A DNA stretch of 64,000 nucleotides from Antedon bifida (lineage: Eukaryota; Echinodermata; Crinoidea; Comatulida; Antedonidae): assembly GCA_963402885.1 (NCBI GenBank), contig OY727097.1, positions 6,944,001-7,008,000 on the forward strand, given 5' to 3'. How positions within the stretch are numbered: the first letter of the stretch is position 1; every line of letters starts with the position of its first letter. Under the pieces are notes generated by a model. That model made no database searches, had not been told where the DNA came from, and saw only the letters and a program-made list of their open reading frames with translations. Shown here piece by piece: positions 1 to 14,283 of this stretch. The translations under genes were made by a program, and so were the position numbers.

Positions 1-261
1 ATGATAATGGCAAAACAAACACCAGGCCTTCTAATTGAATCATCCGAATCAATGGAAGAATACATTTTGATAATGGCATCTCGTCCCATTAATAGAGGCT
101 ATACACTATCATTTTAATAAATCTATACTATCGATATATGACTCGTAATATCTTAAAGGTAAACCATCACTCCTTGCTGTAAACTAAATTATTTGAATAT
201 AGATTAAGTTAGTAAATAAGTATACCATAATCTATACTGTAGTGAAATGTACCCAATAGTA

Positions 262-427
262 ACAGAACCCCTCCTGGGGACATCTGAATTCAGGCACATC
301 CCTATTCAGGCACAGACACTTTCCTGTACAAATTAGGATATGTTTGAACACTAAAGGTCAACCTATTCAGGGAAAACCCATTTTGTTGGGTCCTGAAAGT
401 GTCCCCTTAATAGAGAGGTTCTACTGT
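262..427. mobile_element. Inverted-repeat element family D (hAT-like MITE), copy 1
   Basis: Left end ACAGAACCCCTCCTGGGGAC and right end GTCCCCTTAATAGAGAGGTT plus CTACTG are imperfect inverses. Family assignment to hAT is by general look only. Confidence 0.5.
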
Positions 428-1957
428 AGTTTGACATCATCAGTATCAACATGTAGGTCTAGTAATTTAGTATTGGTGGTTACAATCTATTCAGACCTAC
501 GAAGGTACAGTTATACAGTAGTACTGCATGTGATGTAAAACTTAAGGTCTTAAGTTTTAACTAGGAAAAGATCTTTTGTACAACACTTTACAGAATGAAA
601 GGTCAGGAGGTACACTATTAGTGCAAAACTGACTTAATACAAACCAATCAAATCGATTCCTGCATGTTCTCCCGATCATTGATAATTAAATTTGTAACAA
701 TACATTTATATAAATTTGTATCCATGGTTTTATTGAAAATATGGAGAAATAGCGGTCATTATATATTTGGTAAAATGATATTGACAGAAAACTAATTTCT
801 TAAATTCTAGAATTGGAAAAAAAACGGCAGTATACACCTTAAAAATCAATATGTTTTTGCTACTGTAAAATAACATTAACTTAGAGAATTCTATAATAAA
901 GTCCAAGTATGCTATACTGTACAGAAAGACAATAGAGCAAGGCACTGGCTGCTATATGAATATTACTAGCTATCCTGTTAATAGAACTAAGTGTACATTT
1001 TATGGGCAATAAAATACACATCACTTAACAATTGACAAGACTGTTTAGCATTGTAGCAATGAAAGTTTTGAGAAACGTTTTATTATGTTTTTTCTACAAT
1101 TAACAGTAAAAAAAAAGTAACCTTTAACAATTTAAAAACAGCTCTTATCATAGAACAGTACCTTTAAACACACTAAAATATGCAACGAGCATGCATTGTA
1201 GTCACACATAGGACAATTAAGCTGTGTTACTATACCTACTTGCCCAGGGCAAGTGTTATAAACATGAAAGTGACCCAAAAACTAGGGCAACAAAACTGTA
1301 CATTATGATAATTACTGTTCATCTTGTTAAGAATATAGCTTGTTCTGTTAGATTCATAGTAACGTAAGAAATAGGATGTCGCTTTGAATTGTACATTGAA
1401 AATTGACTAAACAATATAATTATGATTTAACCAAAAGGTTATTTTATCATGAAATAATTTAATCTCTCAGTAACCTGTACAGTAATAGATAACGCTATCA
1501 TTGTTTAGTCTCAATATATGCCAGAACAAATTTATTTATCAGGTGAAAAGAGAGAAATTAGACAAGGGTCTGTTTCTGCTGCATAACGCAAATTAACCGT
1601 TTATTTTAAAATGGATTAAAAATAACAAGACCGCGTTTCTGCTCAATTTGTGCTCCGAAATAACCGGTTAAATCAATGGGTGGTCGTTGTTAGAATTACC
1701 CAAAATGCAGCAGAAACAGGACCATAGGCCAATCTAAACTGGTCCAATTTTTTTATTTAAAATAGATACAAATATTTTCTTTAAGACTATGTTGGATCAA
1801 AATTGTAAAAAATATGTATTTTAATTAAATCTTTGTGATTTGTTTGTATGGTATTTTTTAGTATTAAAAAGTGAATTCTTCAAATACTGTAGAAAATATT
1901 ATAACAACTATCTATTATACTGTACTGTAGGATTACACAAACCAACAGTGGTGTTGG

Positions 1958-2191
1958 TAGTCTATGAGTGCTGCTTACCTGGATAAACCGACAAAATAGC
2001 CTCTCTCTCCGAAGAGAGAATACAATTTACGAAAAAGAAAAATCCGTATATATAAAATAGCACCCCTATCGGATAATGCATGCATCCGTAACCACGCCCT
2101 CAAGAGGGAGCCATCCAACGTAATAGCGTCATCATTTCTTCTCGTACTGCCGTTGTCGGTTTATCCAGGTAAGCAGGCACGAAATAGACTA
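1958..2191. mobile_element. Inverted-repeat element family C, full copy
   Basis: Left end TAGTCTATGAGTGCTGCTTA then CCTGGATAAACCGACA; right end TGTCGGTTTATCCAGGTAAG then GGCACGAAATAGACTA. The ends are inverted over about 40 bp, with 150 bp of unrelated interior. The right terminal repeat contains a good splice-donor sequence (CAGGTAAG). Confidence 0.8.
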
Positions 2192-4484
2192 ATCTAATCA
2201 AATCAATTAAATTTATTTTTGGACTGTTTAATTAATTTCTTGACTAATTAAAAGCAATATATTGTTAATCATCTGATCAATATCAAAACATTTTTATTAA
2301 ATGGAATGAAAATATTTTGATTAGGCTGAATAACAATGAATAGCTAAATCCAGTCGCAAAACATGGATTTTCAATGCAATGGGATACAAGGAGTCTCTTT
2401 GGCTACAGAAACACATTCATAAAAAAAATGCAGTCAATTTTTCATGGACAGTTTATCGCGTGAATGTTCAACGATAATTTCCGTTTATCAAATAAAATGT
2501 CGTTTTAATTTGTATAAATTCAGCAGACTTACATTTTATAAGCTTTTTCATTAAACAGTTTCCTAATAGTACTGATGACATGAGCATTTTATTCAAATTG
2601 ATTATTGAATATGCCCAGAATCACACAGGTGAATACAGGTTAAATATTCAACGTTATTAGAATGTTAATATTTCTCTTTCTACAGTGTCACAGATAATCA
2701 GTAAAATACAGTATGGGAGGTATTTGGCCGATTTAAAATTGTAAATTTAGATCTGAATTAATTTGTTTTTATTTGTTTCCCTTGGGTTGACTAATAATTA
2801 TAGCACCATGTTTGTTTGTTTCCTATTATTTATATTTCCTCGTTTTGTATTTGGCAGAAATTTGAATAACAAAATAGTAAAACTAGCTATAGTTTTACTT
2901 TTAGTCTGCACAGTAACAATTGTAATTAAAACTTCAAACATAATTTACAAAAATTCTATGCATGAGAAGACACGGCCATTTGAATAAAAGCACACTGCTT
3001 GAATAACGCCCTCCCTCCTCTTCCTCATACTAAAATAAATAAAAAATCTAATTTAATATTCCTATAAACAATATTTCACACCCAAATCTCATCCAAAAAA
3101 TATCCTAAAAATAAAATTGTAATCTAATTATCTATAGAAAAAAACATAAATTGAGTATTGAAAATATCATTGTATTATTTTTATAATTATTTTGAAATAC
3201 AGATCAAGCTAAAAATATTGAACAAAATATTATTTAAAATCCATGAAAATAGTTTATCCATGATTGTACTAAGTAAAATGTGACGCATATAATCCTGTAC
3301 CGACAAATTACTAATAACAAAAAATGACAAGAATGCTACGATAATGAGCTAAAAATGCTTAGCGGGAATCAGAAAGCGAAGCGCTATTAACTTGATGTCA
3401 ACTTAATACAAATTAATCAAGAAAGATATCTTTCTATAAAATAGATAATAGTCTATACTTATAATGTTAAAATACCACTATAGTTCAATGTCAAATAATA
3501 ATCGAGTAGTTCATATATTACTGCAAGTCTTCACTATAGATCTGCCAACAGTCAGAGTTATAAAAAAAAAGCACATACAGATGATAGGCATAAATAGCTT
3601 GTCGGTTTTGAGCAGATTTTTCTATGCACAATTTTACTATTTAGTTACAACATTTATTCTAAATGTTTCTTTATCCAATCAGTGCAATAGGAGACCTACT
3701 AGATAATGATTAAGTTCGCTTTTTATGAAGCCTGGTTTTGTGTGTTGTTTTTTCTTGTTCTTTGTCCAAGTGTATTTTTATAGACAAATAAATGAAAGGA
3801 AAAAAAACATACAGAACAGTATATCAATAGATAGTTTAAGTACTGAGTTATCTTATTATCAGATCTTTCTAAAGACATTTTTCCGAGGTTTGACACAACA
3901 AAATTTACTAGACGCTAATGTTCCTGTATTTGTAAATTGAACATTTTAAATAGGATTGCCTGCACCCATCGCCCATCCCCTCCTCCCCCAGATGGTACTA
4001 CTACAGTATAATTGGGTCACAATATAGTAAATAAACCTTTAATACTAATTATTTTATACCGATCATAGTGTTTGATTATACAGTAAATCATGCATACATA
4101 TTGCTTCAAAAGAAACTGTAGCAATACCAACACACCATTTAATAATAAACCTTTTATTCATATTAAATAATGCTTGAGTAGCCTCCAACAAGGTAATGTT
4201 ATTTCTACTACTAGGTGTCTCTGGACAATTAAATGAAAGGTGTCTAATAATAATAGAACACCGCTTCTACAACAATAGCAAAGCAACATGTTTCACTGTA
4301 GTGTTGAATTATTTCACTACAGCGTTGAATTATTTCACTCCGTTTCAAATTATTCATACCTGAACAAACCCATTCTGATTGTGATAAATAAATATATGAG
4401 GCATTCATTCAATATTGTCAATCGGTTATAGGTTAGATAAACTACAGTGAAGCTGACTATGTGACGTAAACAACATATAAAATG

Positions 4485-4644
4485 TAAAGCTCTGTCTACA
4501 CTATCAAACTAGTTTCACAAAAAAAGTGTGATGTGCCCAAATATGGTAATGATATGGCCAAATATGGTTGTGATATGACATCATCATGTCTGGGCACATC
4601 ACATTTTTTTGTCGCATAAACTTTGATAGTGTAGACAGAGCTTT
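4485..4644. mobile_element. Inverted-repeat element family A, copy 1 (MITE)
   Basis: About 158 bp, starts TAAAGCTCTGTCTACACTAT and ends with the inverse, TAGTGTAGACAGAGCTTT. Between the ends, GTGATGTGCCCAAATATGG is followed by its near-inverse, so the whole unit can fold back on itself. TA at the borders suggests Tc1/mariner-type targets. No coding capacity. Confidence 0.85.
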
Positions 4645-6589
4645 CAATATTAAAATTTAAACACTTCATATGGAGACCAAAGAAAACTGCATAAGCAAAA
4701 TAAAAAAAGATTTAAAAGGAAAAAAATGTAGACTTTTAATAGCACAATCAACAAACCATCCTGCCCAAAACAGAAAAATATGGAAGCAAATCGTGGAATG
4801 CGTAATGTCGGAATGATAGAAAAAATTTCAAGAGAGAGAGATAGTAAATAAACCATAATAATTATTTTATATTATGATTTCTAGAATTTCCAATACCATC
4901 TCAATCAAAGGATGTTTTAATAATAGTACAAATGCTTGTGAATTCGATTAAAGGAATCAAATTTATTTTGTTAATAATACAATAACTTTATAAAAGGAAA
5001 CTAGACAACCATTTAAGCAATAGATAATTGAATGTCTGTAAAATGGCATCTTCGTATATCATATCTCTTAGAATTCCTAGACGTTTACCCCAAAACATTT
5101 ATGAATTTTGCTTCTTTCAGGAAATTGCAAATCTGCCTGCCAGACATTTTGACATGGGATGAACAGTTCATATAATCCAGCATAATTGGTGTCTGTAAAA
5201 TTAACTAAAGGAAAGATCACATGTATGGAACGCCAAATTACTTTGTATTTGTAATCACTGTTAATCAATTTATTTTCTGAGCGTTCCATCGTAAGTCTAA
5301 TAGCACTAGTGCGTATAGTCAGTGATCCAATTCATCTCGTTTCAAATTATTATGTTTCTGGCGCCATGATTTTGTGCAATATTTTACAAGCAGGTGAACC
5401 TAGGCTAAAGGAAGCTCAGCTGTTTACTTTTATCATTGAATAGTCTATGAATATGAAAAAAGAAACTTTTTAACAGACATCTTTGATCCTATAAAACACA
5501 AGTAAATAATCAAAACAATGCTAATTTTAGAACATGACATCATAATCATTATACGCTTCAAGCAGTGACGACATACTCAACAACGCACTTCATTTTTGTC
5601 AACATGCAATCACTTAACAACGAAAACAGTCTTAGCTGATTACAATAACATTAACAAGATGAGAAAAACATTCACTAAAATACATATTAAATTTTCATTA
5701 TAACATAAATATCGTTGTCAACGTTCACAATATTTAAAATTTGCTCTGTATTATTATACTACTGTACATTTCTCAAAATCAAAAACTTTGTTCTAAAATG
5801 GCAAATGGAGCACTATTTTCTTTCTTGTTCAATTTCTATTCAAAATCAGGTAATCATGTATTTTCACTATACATGCCTTCCATACTCTCTATGGAGTGCA
5901 AACACCGACATAATTGATAACAAAAAAAAATCATATGATGTTCTATTGTACAGAAGGGAATGGACCTTTCTCTGTAGTTCATAAATAATAAAAGTAAATG
6001 TTATTGAAATAAAATACTATCACCTACAGTACTGTATGTAGTGTGTCATTTAATAAATTCTGTGAGAAAATAAGTTCACGTAATTGACAAGTCTACATAA
6101 TTATATTCCAATGTTCAAACACAATTTTGTCACCTATGTAACATTCGATTTGATCACGTGATCAACCTACAATTTTCATATGAGGCTTTTCTTCCACATG
6201 AATGATTTTTGTAAAACCTGAAATAAATTGTGTTTTATCTCCAATTTGTAAGCTTTAGTCAATTTTTTGTTCTGCGAGATTTTGTTTGAGACTGTTGACG
6301 AAATGAGATGGTAATTTACATGATTAATCTTCATGTGTACAACTCCTATACGTCAGCGTCCCCAACAATTGGTTGAACATTCGGTCTGACAACAAGGCGA
6401 AAGTTTGAAATGTCTATTGGAAACATCTCCACGACAAAAATGGCTAATCGTAAAATGTGCATGCACGTGTGATAGGAAAGCCTAAATTTTGCATTTTTAG
6501 TTGTTCATACTGTATCCCCCTCCACCATTAAGTTTAATATTTTTTATAATGCAACAGATAGGCTCATGGGCGATACCACTGTCTTCTGG

Positions 6590-6695
6590 AGGGGAGGTCA
6601 GGAAAAATTTTTACTTTTTGGGTTATGTTGTCCCCTTCGAAGGGGATAAGGCCTATGTCGGTTCATCCAGGTAAGTTAGACACGTAAGCCATACA
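6590..6695. mobile_element. Family C element, right-end fragment
   Basis: CTATGTCGGTTCATCCAGGTAAG and the following AGACACGTAAGCC match the right terminus of the full family C copy. No matching left end was seen within 500 bp. Confidence 0.55.
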
Positions 6696-7856
6696 GTACT
6701 GTATAAAGCTACGCACACATTACAAGGATTGTTTGAGGAGGCACTAAAGAACTCACAAGGGCAATACAAATGAAGACACAATTCACAATTAGTTAATAAG
6801 GCTATAGAGAATTAAATGCAAATGTCTTTCAGTAATATGAGAATGAAGAAAAGCTGAATTCAAGTATAAACAATCAGATGTTATTTTCATAATTTGAATC
6901 AAAAGTCTTAATAATTGCCATGAGATTTTGTTGATTGGTTTGAAATCACATTCGAGAAAAAATGGTCTTCATTGAAGTAACTGTTTTCTTATTTGTCATC
7001 GTTGTTGGTTCCACAATTTTTAAACCCAAGCATTTCTGTCATTACTGCATTTTCTAGATATTTTAATAAAAAAATATTGTACGTACTATATTTTTATTTG
7101 GTTGGAGGACAAAATTCCATTAATGTATTTTGCCATTATAAAATAATTTTAAGATGCAATATTAACCATTAATGAACCAAAAAATTAAGAAAATTAATGG
7201 ATGTACAACTCCGCAGCAAAGCGTGATAAATTCTCCGAAAAAAGTAGGTCGTGTAAATCTGCATATATCAGGTGTTCTTCTACACTAATTCGCCAATGGA
7301 ATCGTACTTACAAAACGCCTGCAGAACATTCAAAATAGCAAATATTTCACGATTAGACATGAACGTAACATTCCGACATAACATAATAGACTAGTAGAAG
7401 ATATTCATTAATCAAACCATTCACGTTGACATAACTGCTGTTATGGTAGCTAGAATGTTAATTGCGGATAGATACGTGGCATTTTCTTTATTAACTGGTT
7501 GCAGCAAAAACACGTACTTAACGATTGCTCAAAATGATTACATAATCTCCCTTTTATACTGCCTTTCTTGTTTTCTTTTTCAGATTGAAAAGTGAGTAAC
7601 ATTTCTTAGCTTGAAATTCATCATAGATATTCTTAGGCTGTGTTTCCGCAGCCAAAAATTAGCCGATAATTAACCGATAAAGTTCCTGTGGAAATGGGCT
7701 TCCGCTCGAGAAGAAGAGAAGAAGAAAATTATCTCATTCTTAAAATCAGATAATTATTTGATAAATGCGATAATTTTTAACCTTTGACCTGAAGCAAATT
7801 GTTGCATTGTGGATTGGGCACTTGGTGGTTTGATAAATGTCTGATCATACCAATAG

Positions 7857-7935
7857 TGATAGTCTATGAGTATGAGTGCCGCTTACTGTACCTGGATAAA
7901 CCAACAATAGCCTATGCTCTCGAGAGGAAGAGCTT
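7857..7935. mobile_element. Family C element, left-end fragment
   Basis: TAGTCTATGAGTATGAGTGC, then CTTACTGTACCTGGATAAAC and a CTCTCGAGAGGAAGAGC tail resemble the left part of the 1958 copy. Confidence 0.65.
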
Positions 7936-8522
7936 AGATATGAAAAGTATTAGAAGTTCCTATAATGGACTAGTCGACAACCACTCCCTCATGTGGGACA
8001 AAACAATGAACATCATTGAAGATTATTCATAATTTTGTAAATGGGAAGTATAAATGACAGTAGATCCATTATAAGGGGACAACAAAGGGCTGCCTTATAG
8101 TGATCCACTAAATAGGGGCTGGCCATAAAACATTTTCCTTGTTCATTTCACAGGAAAGTTTCCCTTTAATTAATATCATTCATTTCAAATGTCTCCTTAT
8201 GGACTCTGAGTAAGAATGTCCAAAGGAGATTTTTGGCAGTATTCTAATTTAACTGTTATGTAAAAATTGTTATGATCCTCACTGAAATTTGGTTTTATGA
8301 AATGACCTAAACAGGATTAGTATTTATTAACCACACAGTACTTTAGGTATTAGAATAATGCTTCTAATAATACCACACAAATTTTATTTCATTGAACAAT
8401 ATACTAGTGTGGTATTTATGTGGGTTGGTAGTATGCCAAGGACTGGAGTGTGTGGGAAATACAGTAGTAGCATCAACAGTTTATAAAGTATAAACACATC
8501 AAAACTGATATTTAAACTAAAT

Positions 8523-8754
8523 TAGAAACCCTATTAGGGGGTACCTTTGGGACCAAACATACAGTAGTGTCCTCCTTAACAGGGGTGTCCCCTGAACAGG
8601 GATTAGTCGTAGTGTTAAAACATACCTTGCCCTTTGTTCGTTTAAAGGCAAAGCGTTTTTTTTTTTTATTTATTTAATATTTTATACAGAGTTGCTTCAC
8701 AAGGTGAAACCACCTTAAATAGGAACAGGGTGTCCCAAAGGAAAGGTTCTACAG
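8523..8754. mobile_element. Inverted-repeat element family D, copy 2
   Basis: AGAAACCCTATTAGGGGGTACC at the left and AAAGGAAAGGTTCTACAG at the right, with several ACAGGG/TGTCCC words in between, as in the 262-427 copy. A left-end-like word (CAGTAGATCCATTATAAGG) also occurs at 8058. Confidence 0.5.
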
Positions 8755-8761
8755 TATTATA

Positions 8762-9532
8762 CAGTCGACTCCGCCTAAGTCGAATTCGCGTAAGTCGAAA
8801 AATCGCGAAAGTCGAATTTTTATGAAAGTCCCAATTCTTTCCTATACATTACTGTGTAATTTTTATTTGTAAGTCGAATTTTTCTAAGTCGAAATTCGTC
8901 TAAGTCGACGTCTTTTTGCGGTCCGAATACACACATTCTTTAGTTATTTATATCGTATAAGTCGAAGTCACAAATCACGCGGCAACAACGCGCTAAAAAA
9001 GCCGATGAAACGTACGTAATTCGATAAACAAACGACAGAGGATATAATGTGGGACCATATCGGTTCTCTCAATCAGGTTGTATAGTATAGGCGGCGTCCT
9101 ACAACTCGCGCTAGTGTATGAGTTCGTTTCAGAGTTGAGAACTTGAGCGGCGTTTTGTGGGTACCCATTTTGTGCTAGACAGATGGCAATAAACAATGGA
9201 CACCGATTTCGAATAAGAACCGAAATGTATTTATTATACGTTTTCGTATTGTTTCGGGCTTAAACCATAAAAGGAAATACAGTTTATCATTGCCGATAAA
9301 AGAGGCTTAGCATTTATTAGGCCTAGCTAGCTAGCTAAGCAAACTCAATTCAAGAACATCGCGTGGGCCGCGGTCGCGACAGGGCAGGGTCTACTAGGCC
9401 TAGCCATAGCGCGGCTAGTGAGTGAACCTAGGCCTAGGCCTAGCATTTTTTTTGCAAATCTGTAAGTCGAAGTTCGCGTAACTCGAATTTTTATACCGGT
9501 CCCATTAGATTCGACTTAGGCGGAGTCGACTG
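8762..9532. mobile_element. 771-bp TA-flanked element, Tigger/pogo-like, non-autonomous
   Basis: Begins CAGTCGACTCCGCCTAAGTC and ends with the exact inverse (GACTTAGGCGGAGTCGACTG). It is flanked by TA on both sides, as for Tc1/mariner/pogo insertions. Subterminal AAGTCGAA/TTCGACTT words recur 6-8 times on both sides and could be transposase sites. A 67-codon open frame on the minus strand (8993-9196) resembles no transposase I know, so the copy looks non-autonomous. Contains locally GC-rich, CpG-containing DNA and TAGGCCTAG runs. Confidence 0.85.
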
Positions 9533-10400
9533 TAGTAACATTTTGTAATTTTATTAGCTTGTAAATAGAGATAGATTTCAAAAACTTTCAAAATAGAAGT
9601 GAAACTGTCAAAATGTTCACCCTTATCATATAAATATTTATTATAAAATAGCACTAGCAAATTCTATTCTATAACATAGGGTCATATAATGTTTGTATCA
9701 CAGGTGGCACCATGTTAATGTAGGGTTTAGGCTCATGGCCTATGATACAGATGTCATATGTGAAAGACATGTTATTCTGTATCACAGAATCTGCCTACAG
9801 TATCATGTATGATGCATTAAATATACAGTACTGAGAATTGACCAAAGTGTTTAAGGCTTCTTTATTAGGCTGAATACTACAGTACTAAGGCCTACCAAAA
9901 GTGAAAAAAAAAATCAGACAGAAAAGCTGCTACTACTACAGTATATAAAATGTATGATTGATTGTACAATTAATAAGAATTCTAACTTTAAACTTTAATT
10001 AATATCTATGACCATTTACTGACCTTCAACAAATAATTACAATTTCAATTGGCTCCAAGGTATTATGAATTAAAGGTTTAATTTAATTGCTTTCTTTAAA
10101 TTACTATAAAGTTTTTGTATAAGACTGCTTTAATCTGATAAATTGGTACAAAGGATTGCTAGAGAATTAAAATCTTTAATAAATCATAGGTAACTACTGT
10201 ACTGTACATGGGTATTTTCAAGAGTGGAAAATGAGGTTGAAATCACCAAGCATAGAATAGGGCGGCCTACTGTAACTAACAAATCAATAAATAGGATTCA
10301 TATGAATTGCAAATTGCAGTAGACAAAATCTGTTTTTCAATGCTCTAAACAGTTGCAGTTTTTAATAAAACAATGAAAGAAATCTCTTGCTTTATGGGCT

Positions 10401-10550
10401 TAAAGCTCTGTCTACACTAAACTAGTGATGTGCTCAAATATGGTAGTGATATGCTTAAATATGGTAGTGATATGACATCATCATGTCCATAATATAGGCA
10501 CATCACATTTTTTTATTACATCTGAGTTTAATAGTGTAGACAGAGCTTAA
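10401..10550. mobile_element. Inverted-repeat element family A, copy 2
   Basis: Same ends (AAGCTCTGTCTACACTA and GTGTAGACAGAGCTTAA) and the same internal AAATATGGTAGTGATATG block as the 4485 copy, with a small deletion near the left end. Confidence 0.85.
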
Positions 10551-10698
10551 GAAAAATGTTGGAGAACTGCCCTAAACAAACCAATTCTCCAGCAACAGAC
10601 AATAAGGTAAAGACCATTGTGTTTACAGTACTTTAATAGTTTTTTACACATAAAAAATGTTGTATCCATCCTAAAAAAAACATACAAAATACCCATCT

Positions 10699-10781
10699 TA
10701 AACTTGATTCTCACTTGGACGCAACGCAACAGGTGACCAATCACAAGCAACAATGGGCGTTCAAGTGGGAATCAGGCTTTA
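10699..10781. mobile_element. Family B element, short internally deleted copy
   Basis: AAACTTGATTCTCACTTGGA and CAAGTGGGAATCAGGCTTT bracket only about 45 bp that include GTGACCAATCACAAGCAA, recalling the family B centre. Confidence 0.6.
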
Positions 10782-11364
10782 CAACGTGCCACAATGTACG
10801 TTGCATACTTTCGCATCTGTTTAGTCCAATTATTCTTGAACTCCGTGGCACAATGCCCCACATTATCAGCAATTTCACAATAATTTGAATGCTAAAAAAA
10901 TCAATGCCAATCAAATTCAAAGCCAGCTTTGAATGGTTAAACCAGCAAAATCAATTTTGAAAATTAATCGACGATGAACTAGAATTATGAATGGAAATGT
11001 ACAGTAGAATGGATTGGTGAAATTACAATCCAAAATATGTTTATAAATGGATTTGACCTATACTGTACTGTAGGTTAAAAAATGTTGACTCGCGGCACAA
11101 TTTTACAACATTGCTTAGTCCTGAGCATCTAAGGATAGCATGATGGGTTACCTACTGTACTGTAACAACATGTGCTACAGTAGTATTATTTCTTAAAATA
11201 ATCGGGGAGGGGGTAGGGCAGAGGACGCAGTTACTGACCTGACCACCACTCTTGACATGTTGCAGATACAAATACATAGAACAAACCAACCAAAGTAACC
11301 AACTTTAATTTGAAAAAAATATATTTCAATGTTGTCATCCAAAAAAAAATGATGAGCAACAGAA

Positions 11365-11470
11365 AGCTGAATATCAGGCGAGGGATGGCGCAGGCCATGA
11401 CGAATGACAGAAGGTCATCACGGAGTCAGTTGCGTGACGAAGACTATTAAAAATAGCCGAAACGTAGTGA
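11365..11470 (+). mobile_element. Possible Penelope-like element tail
   Basis: GACGAAGACTATTAAAAATA followed by GCCGAAACGTAGTGAG resembles the conserved tail found after the ORF of Penelope-like retroelements. Upstream codons are compatible with an Arg-rich end, but no GIY-YIG or reverse transcriptase sequence is visible. Confidence 0.3.
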
Positions 11471-12189
11471 GTACTTGATAATTGGTCTATCCAAAGTTAA
11501 ATTTTTCATACAATTTTATTTTGAAACCAGAAGAAATTTTTCGAGAGTATAATGACTGAAATAGCCAAATAATAATGAGTCCACTAATTAACAAAGCATT
11601 TAGTAATTATTACTACCATATTGTACTTTAAAACCAAACCTCTGTTGTTATATATTATAATCCAAATTGTGTATGATACTACAGAAATGATAATGTTATG
11701 AGTCAATTCCCAAAGGGTACGCAATTACACCAGCCTGTCATAATATTTATCTCTGTAAACTGAGAAATTAAGTTGAATATGTTAATGACAGGTGTGTTAT
11801 TTAAAGCCAGATTATTAGCTTGACCATGCAGTCTATGTTACAAATAAATTGTAACAGATATTTACGTTTTACTAGAATATTGCTTCATACTGTATTCGTG
11901 GTCAAGAGTTTATTGTATTCTGTATAAATTTAACGATATGATTGAAATAACAAATGCAGAAGATAAAACACACAGTACAATAACCAACCAGACATTGTTA
12001 GAGAGGGCGGGGCTGAGCAATGTTGGGTGGGGATTTATCGATAACTGCTTATACAGTAAAATATGCCTTTAGGATGAGATGTTATGGAAATATAACATTT
12101 CTCAGAACAATCCTCTACAATAATGGACTGATCCACCAGCCACTCTATCACATCAGCACACTTCCAACATATTATCACTGTCATCATCC

Positions 12190-12287
12190 ATTATTGTAGA
12201 GGGATGTTTAGCAGGGAACTTTTATATTTGTATCATAGCTTGGGCTATTGTTGGTTTATCCAGGTAAGCCAGGCACAAAATAGACTG
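12190..12287. mobile_element. Family C element, right-end fragment
   Basis: CTATTGTTGGTTTATCCAGG followed by TAAGCCAGGCACAAAATAGACT is the right terminus of family C. Just left of it, TCCATTATTGTAGAGGGAT is the inverse of a word at 12110-12127, giving a separate hairpin. Confidence 0.65.
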
Positions 12288-14283
12288 CTAAGACGAATCT
12301 TAATAATCAAAAGTGACTGTACATAATACACATTTTTAACTGTCCATAATGCTGTTTGTACTGCACCATATTTTAATTATGAATTGGTTGTGATACCGTG
12401 TACTGTACTATCAGTACAGACTGTCAATCAAAAGGAACCATGCTGATTAAATAGATTTTCAATATGTTTATCTCATAACTAACATTATTTATACATTTAA
12501 AAGTACATGTTATACAACAACTATTACTCAAGATAAATAAACACCCATGTAGGTAATTAATAAACAATCTGTTAAACCAAAGACAAACTTGACATTTGAA
12601 AAATAATCTACAGTATTCAAGTTTGTAAATGAGTATTGTACACTACTAAAGTACAATCAGCGTTATTCTATTCTTAGAGAAACTTTGAATTTTAAAAAAA
12701 ACGTACAGTCAATAAAATTTTAGTATTATAGTAGATAAAGGAAAAGATACAAGGGGAAAATTTCATACTGTAGGTTTATTACCTACTATAATCTGATTTC
12801 TCCATTGAGGTCCAGCCACTGATACACACAGCATTGTCATTTTTCAGCAATTTGGCTTTCGATTTAAATAAATAAAATGTCATCCATTTTAAAAGGAAAC
12901 TGTTCACTTGACAGAATAATACAGGTATATCTTCAATCAAATGCTAGTTACAAACTGACAATTGGACTTGTTGATTTTGTATTAGGAAACAATACAACAC
13001 TATTGTTTTTGCATTACGGGTCAAGAATAACACACTGTAGTACACAACTCAGTCCTGCTTTTGTATCTATTTAATACCTCTGAAAGGTGTATGTTCAGAT
13101 AAGGAGACACCCTACAATAATGTGAAGACTTTATTATGATATAGCCTAATCTTGACCAGTATCAAAATAGCTGCATTAAAGTCTCTACATCTCTGCCATA
13201 ACAAAATTTTGCTCTGGGCAGTTAGTACTCGTATAGTGTTGTGGAACAATCTGAAGAATATCCAGAATGCCTGATTTCTGTTGTGGTAACACAAACTAAC
13301 GTAGATAACTGCGTAGCTGTCCCACGTAGAATCTGTATCTATCCTGAGCGAAAAGTGCCCATCCGCTCTGCATTGTGTATAAATGGTCATAAGAAATAAT
13401 AACAGATTCTATATTTTTTATTGCGTTACCGCTCGTCTGTGTTACTACAGTGCTGTTTGACAGAAGTATCCATTATCCGATGGGGGTGTGATGTAATTGT
13501 ATTCCTCACTTCAGAAGGAGAGGCTACAGTAGGCATGCAATAGACAAAGCAAGCAAAATGGCATGTGGGCTAGTAATTTTAAATACTGTTGTTGCAGTGT
13601 CACGGACCTGCCGAATGGCAGATGGCAAAGTAGGTAGTTGTTGCAGTCACTGATAGGTGGTCAACTGAAATGTCATGATTAGTTTAGGCAAAAAAATTAC
13701 ATAATGGGATTGGTAGTCACTATTATTATTATAGTTTAAAATACAATATCATCATTTTTTATAAAAGCGTAATGTAGCACATCTCATCTCCATTTGAAAC
13801 TGTTGTACCGTACTATTTTTCTTCTTGTATTATAACATCATTATTAATGGCGAATCGTAAATTATTCAGAAAATTCTAAGTTTGGTTATAAAAACGAGTC
13901 TGCGTTTTCCCTATAGAGCAACCCATCATAACGTCTTCATAAATGCTGAAAACGGCTAACACTTCCATACATTATAATTATATTTGTAACCTCCTTTAAC
14001 TACAGATCCACGGTGATGCGTAATATTTTTATTTTAGAGCTTTGTATTAAAAAAGCACACAGCATTATGAATTCACAACATTATATCTCTTATCACAATC
14101 CGAAAAGCAACGGTTTATCGCAATATTGAATGAGCAATTACTTGTTATCAAAGTCTGTTATTTAGCAGTGAGAAGTCCATTGGTAGAAGCATTTATTCAT
14201 AAACCGACAATCATATTATATGTCTAAATATAATACAATTCATGGATATCGTACTCATCAAAAATGGTGAAAAATAGTGGTGT

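Noticed and set aside
1..117. Open frame at the left edge starting ATGATAATGGCA
   Set aside because: 39 codons with low-information composition, no recognised motif and no supporting splice site; nothing shows it is coding.
13112..13390. 92-codon minus-strand frame
   Set aside because: No known domain and composition like neighbouring non-coding DNA; treated as chance.
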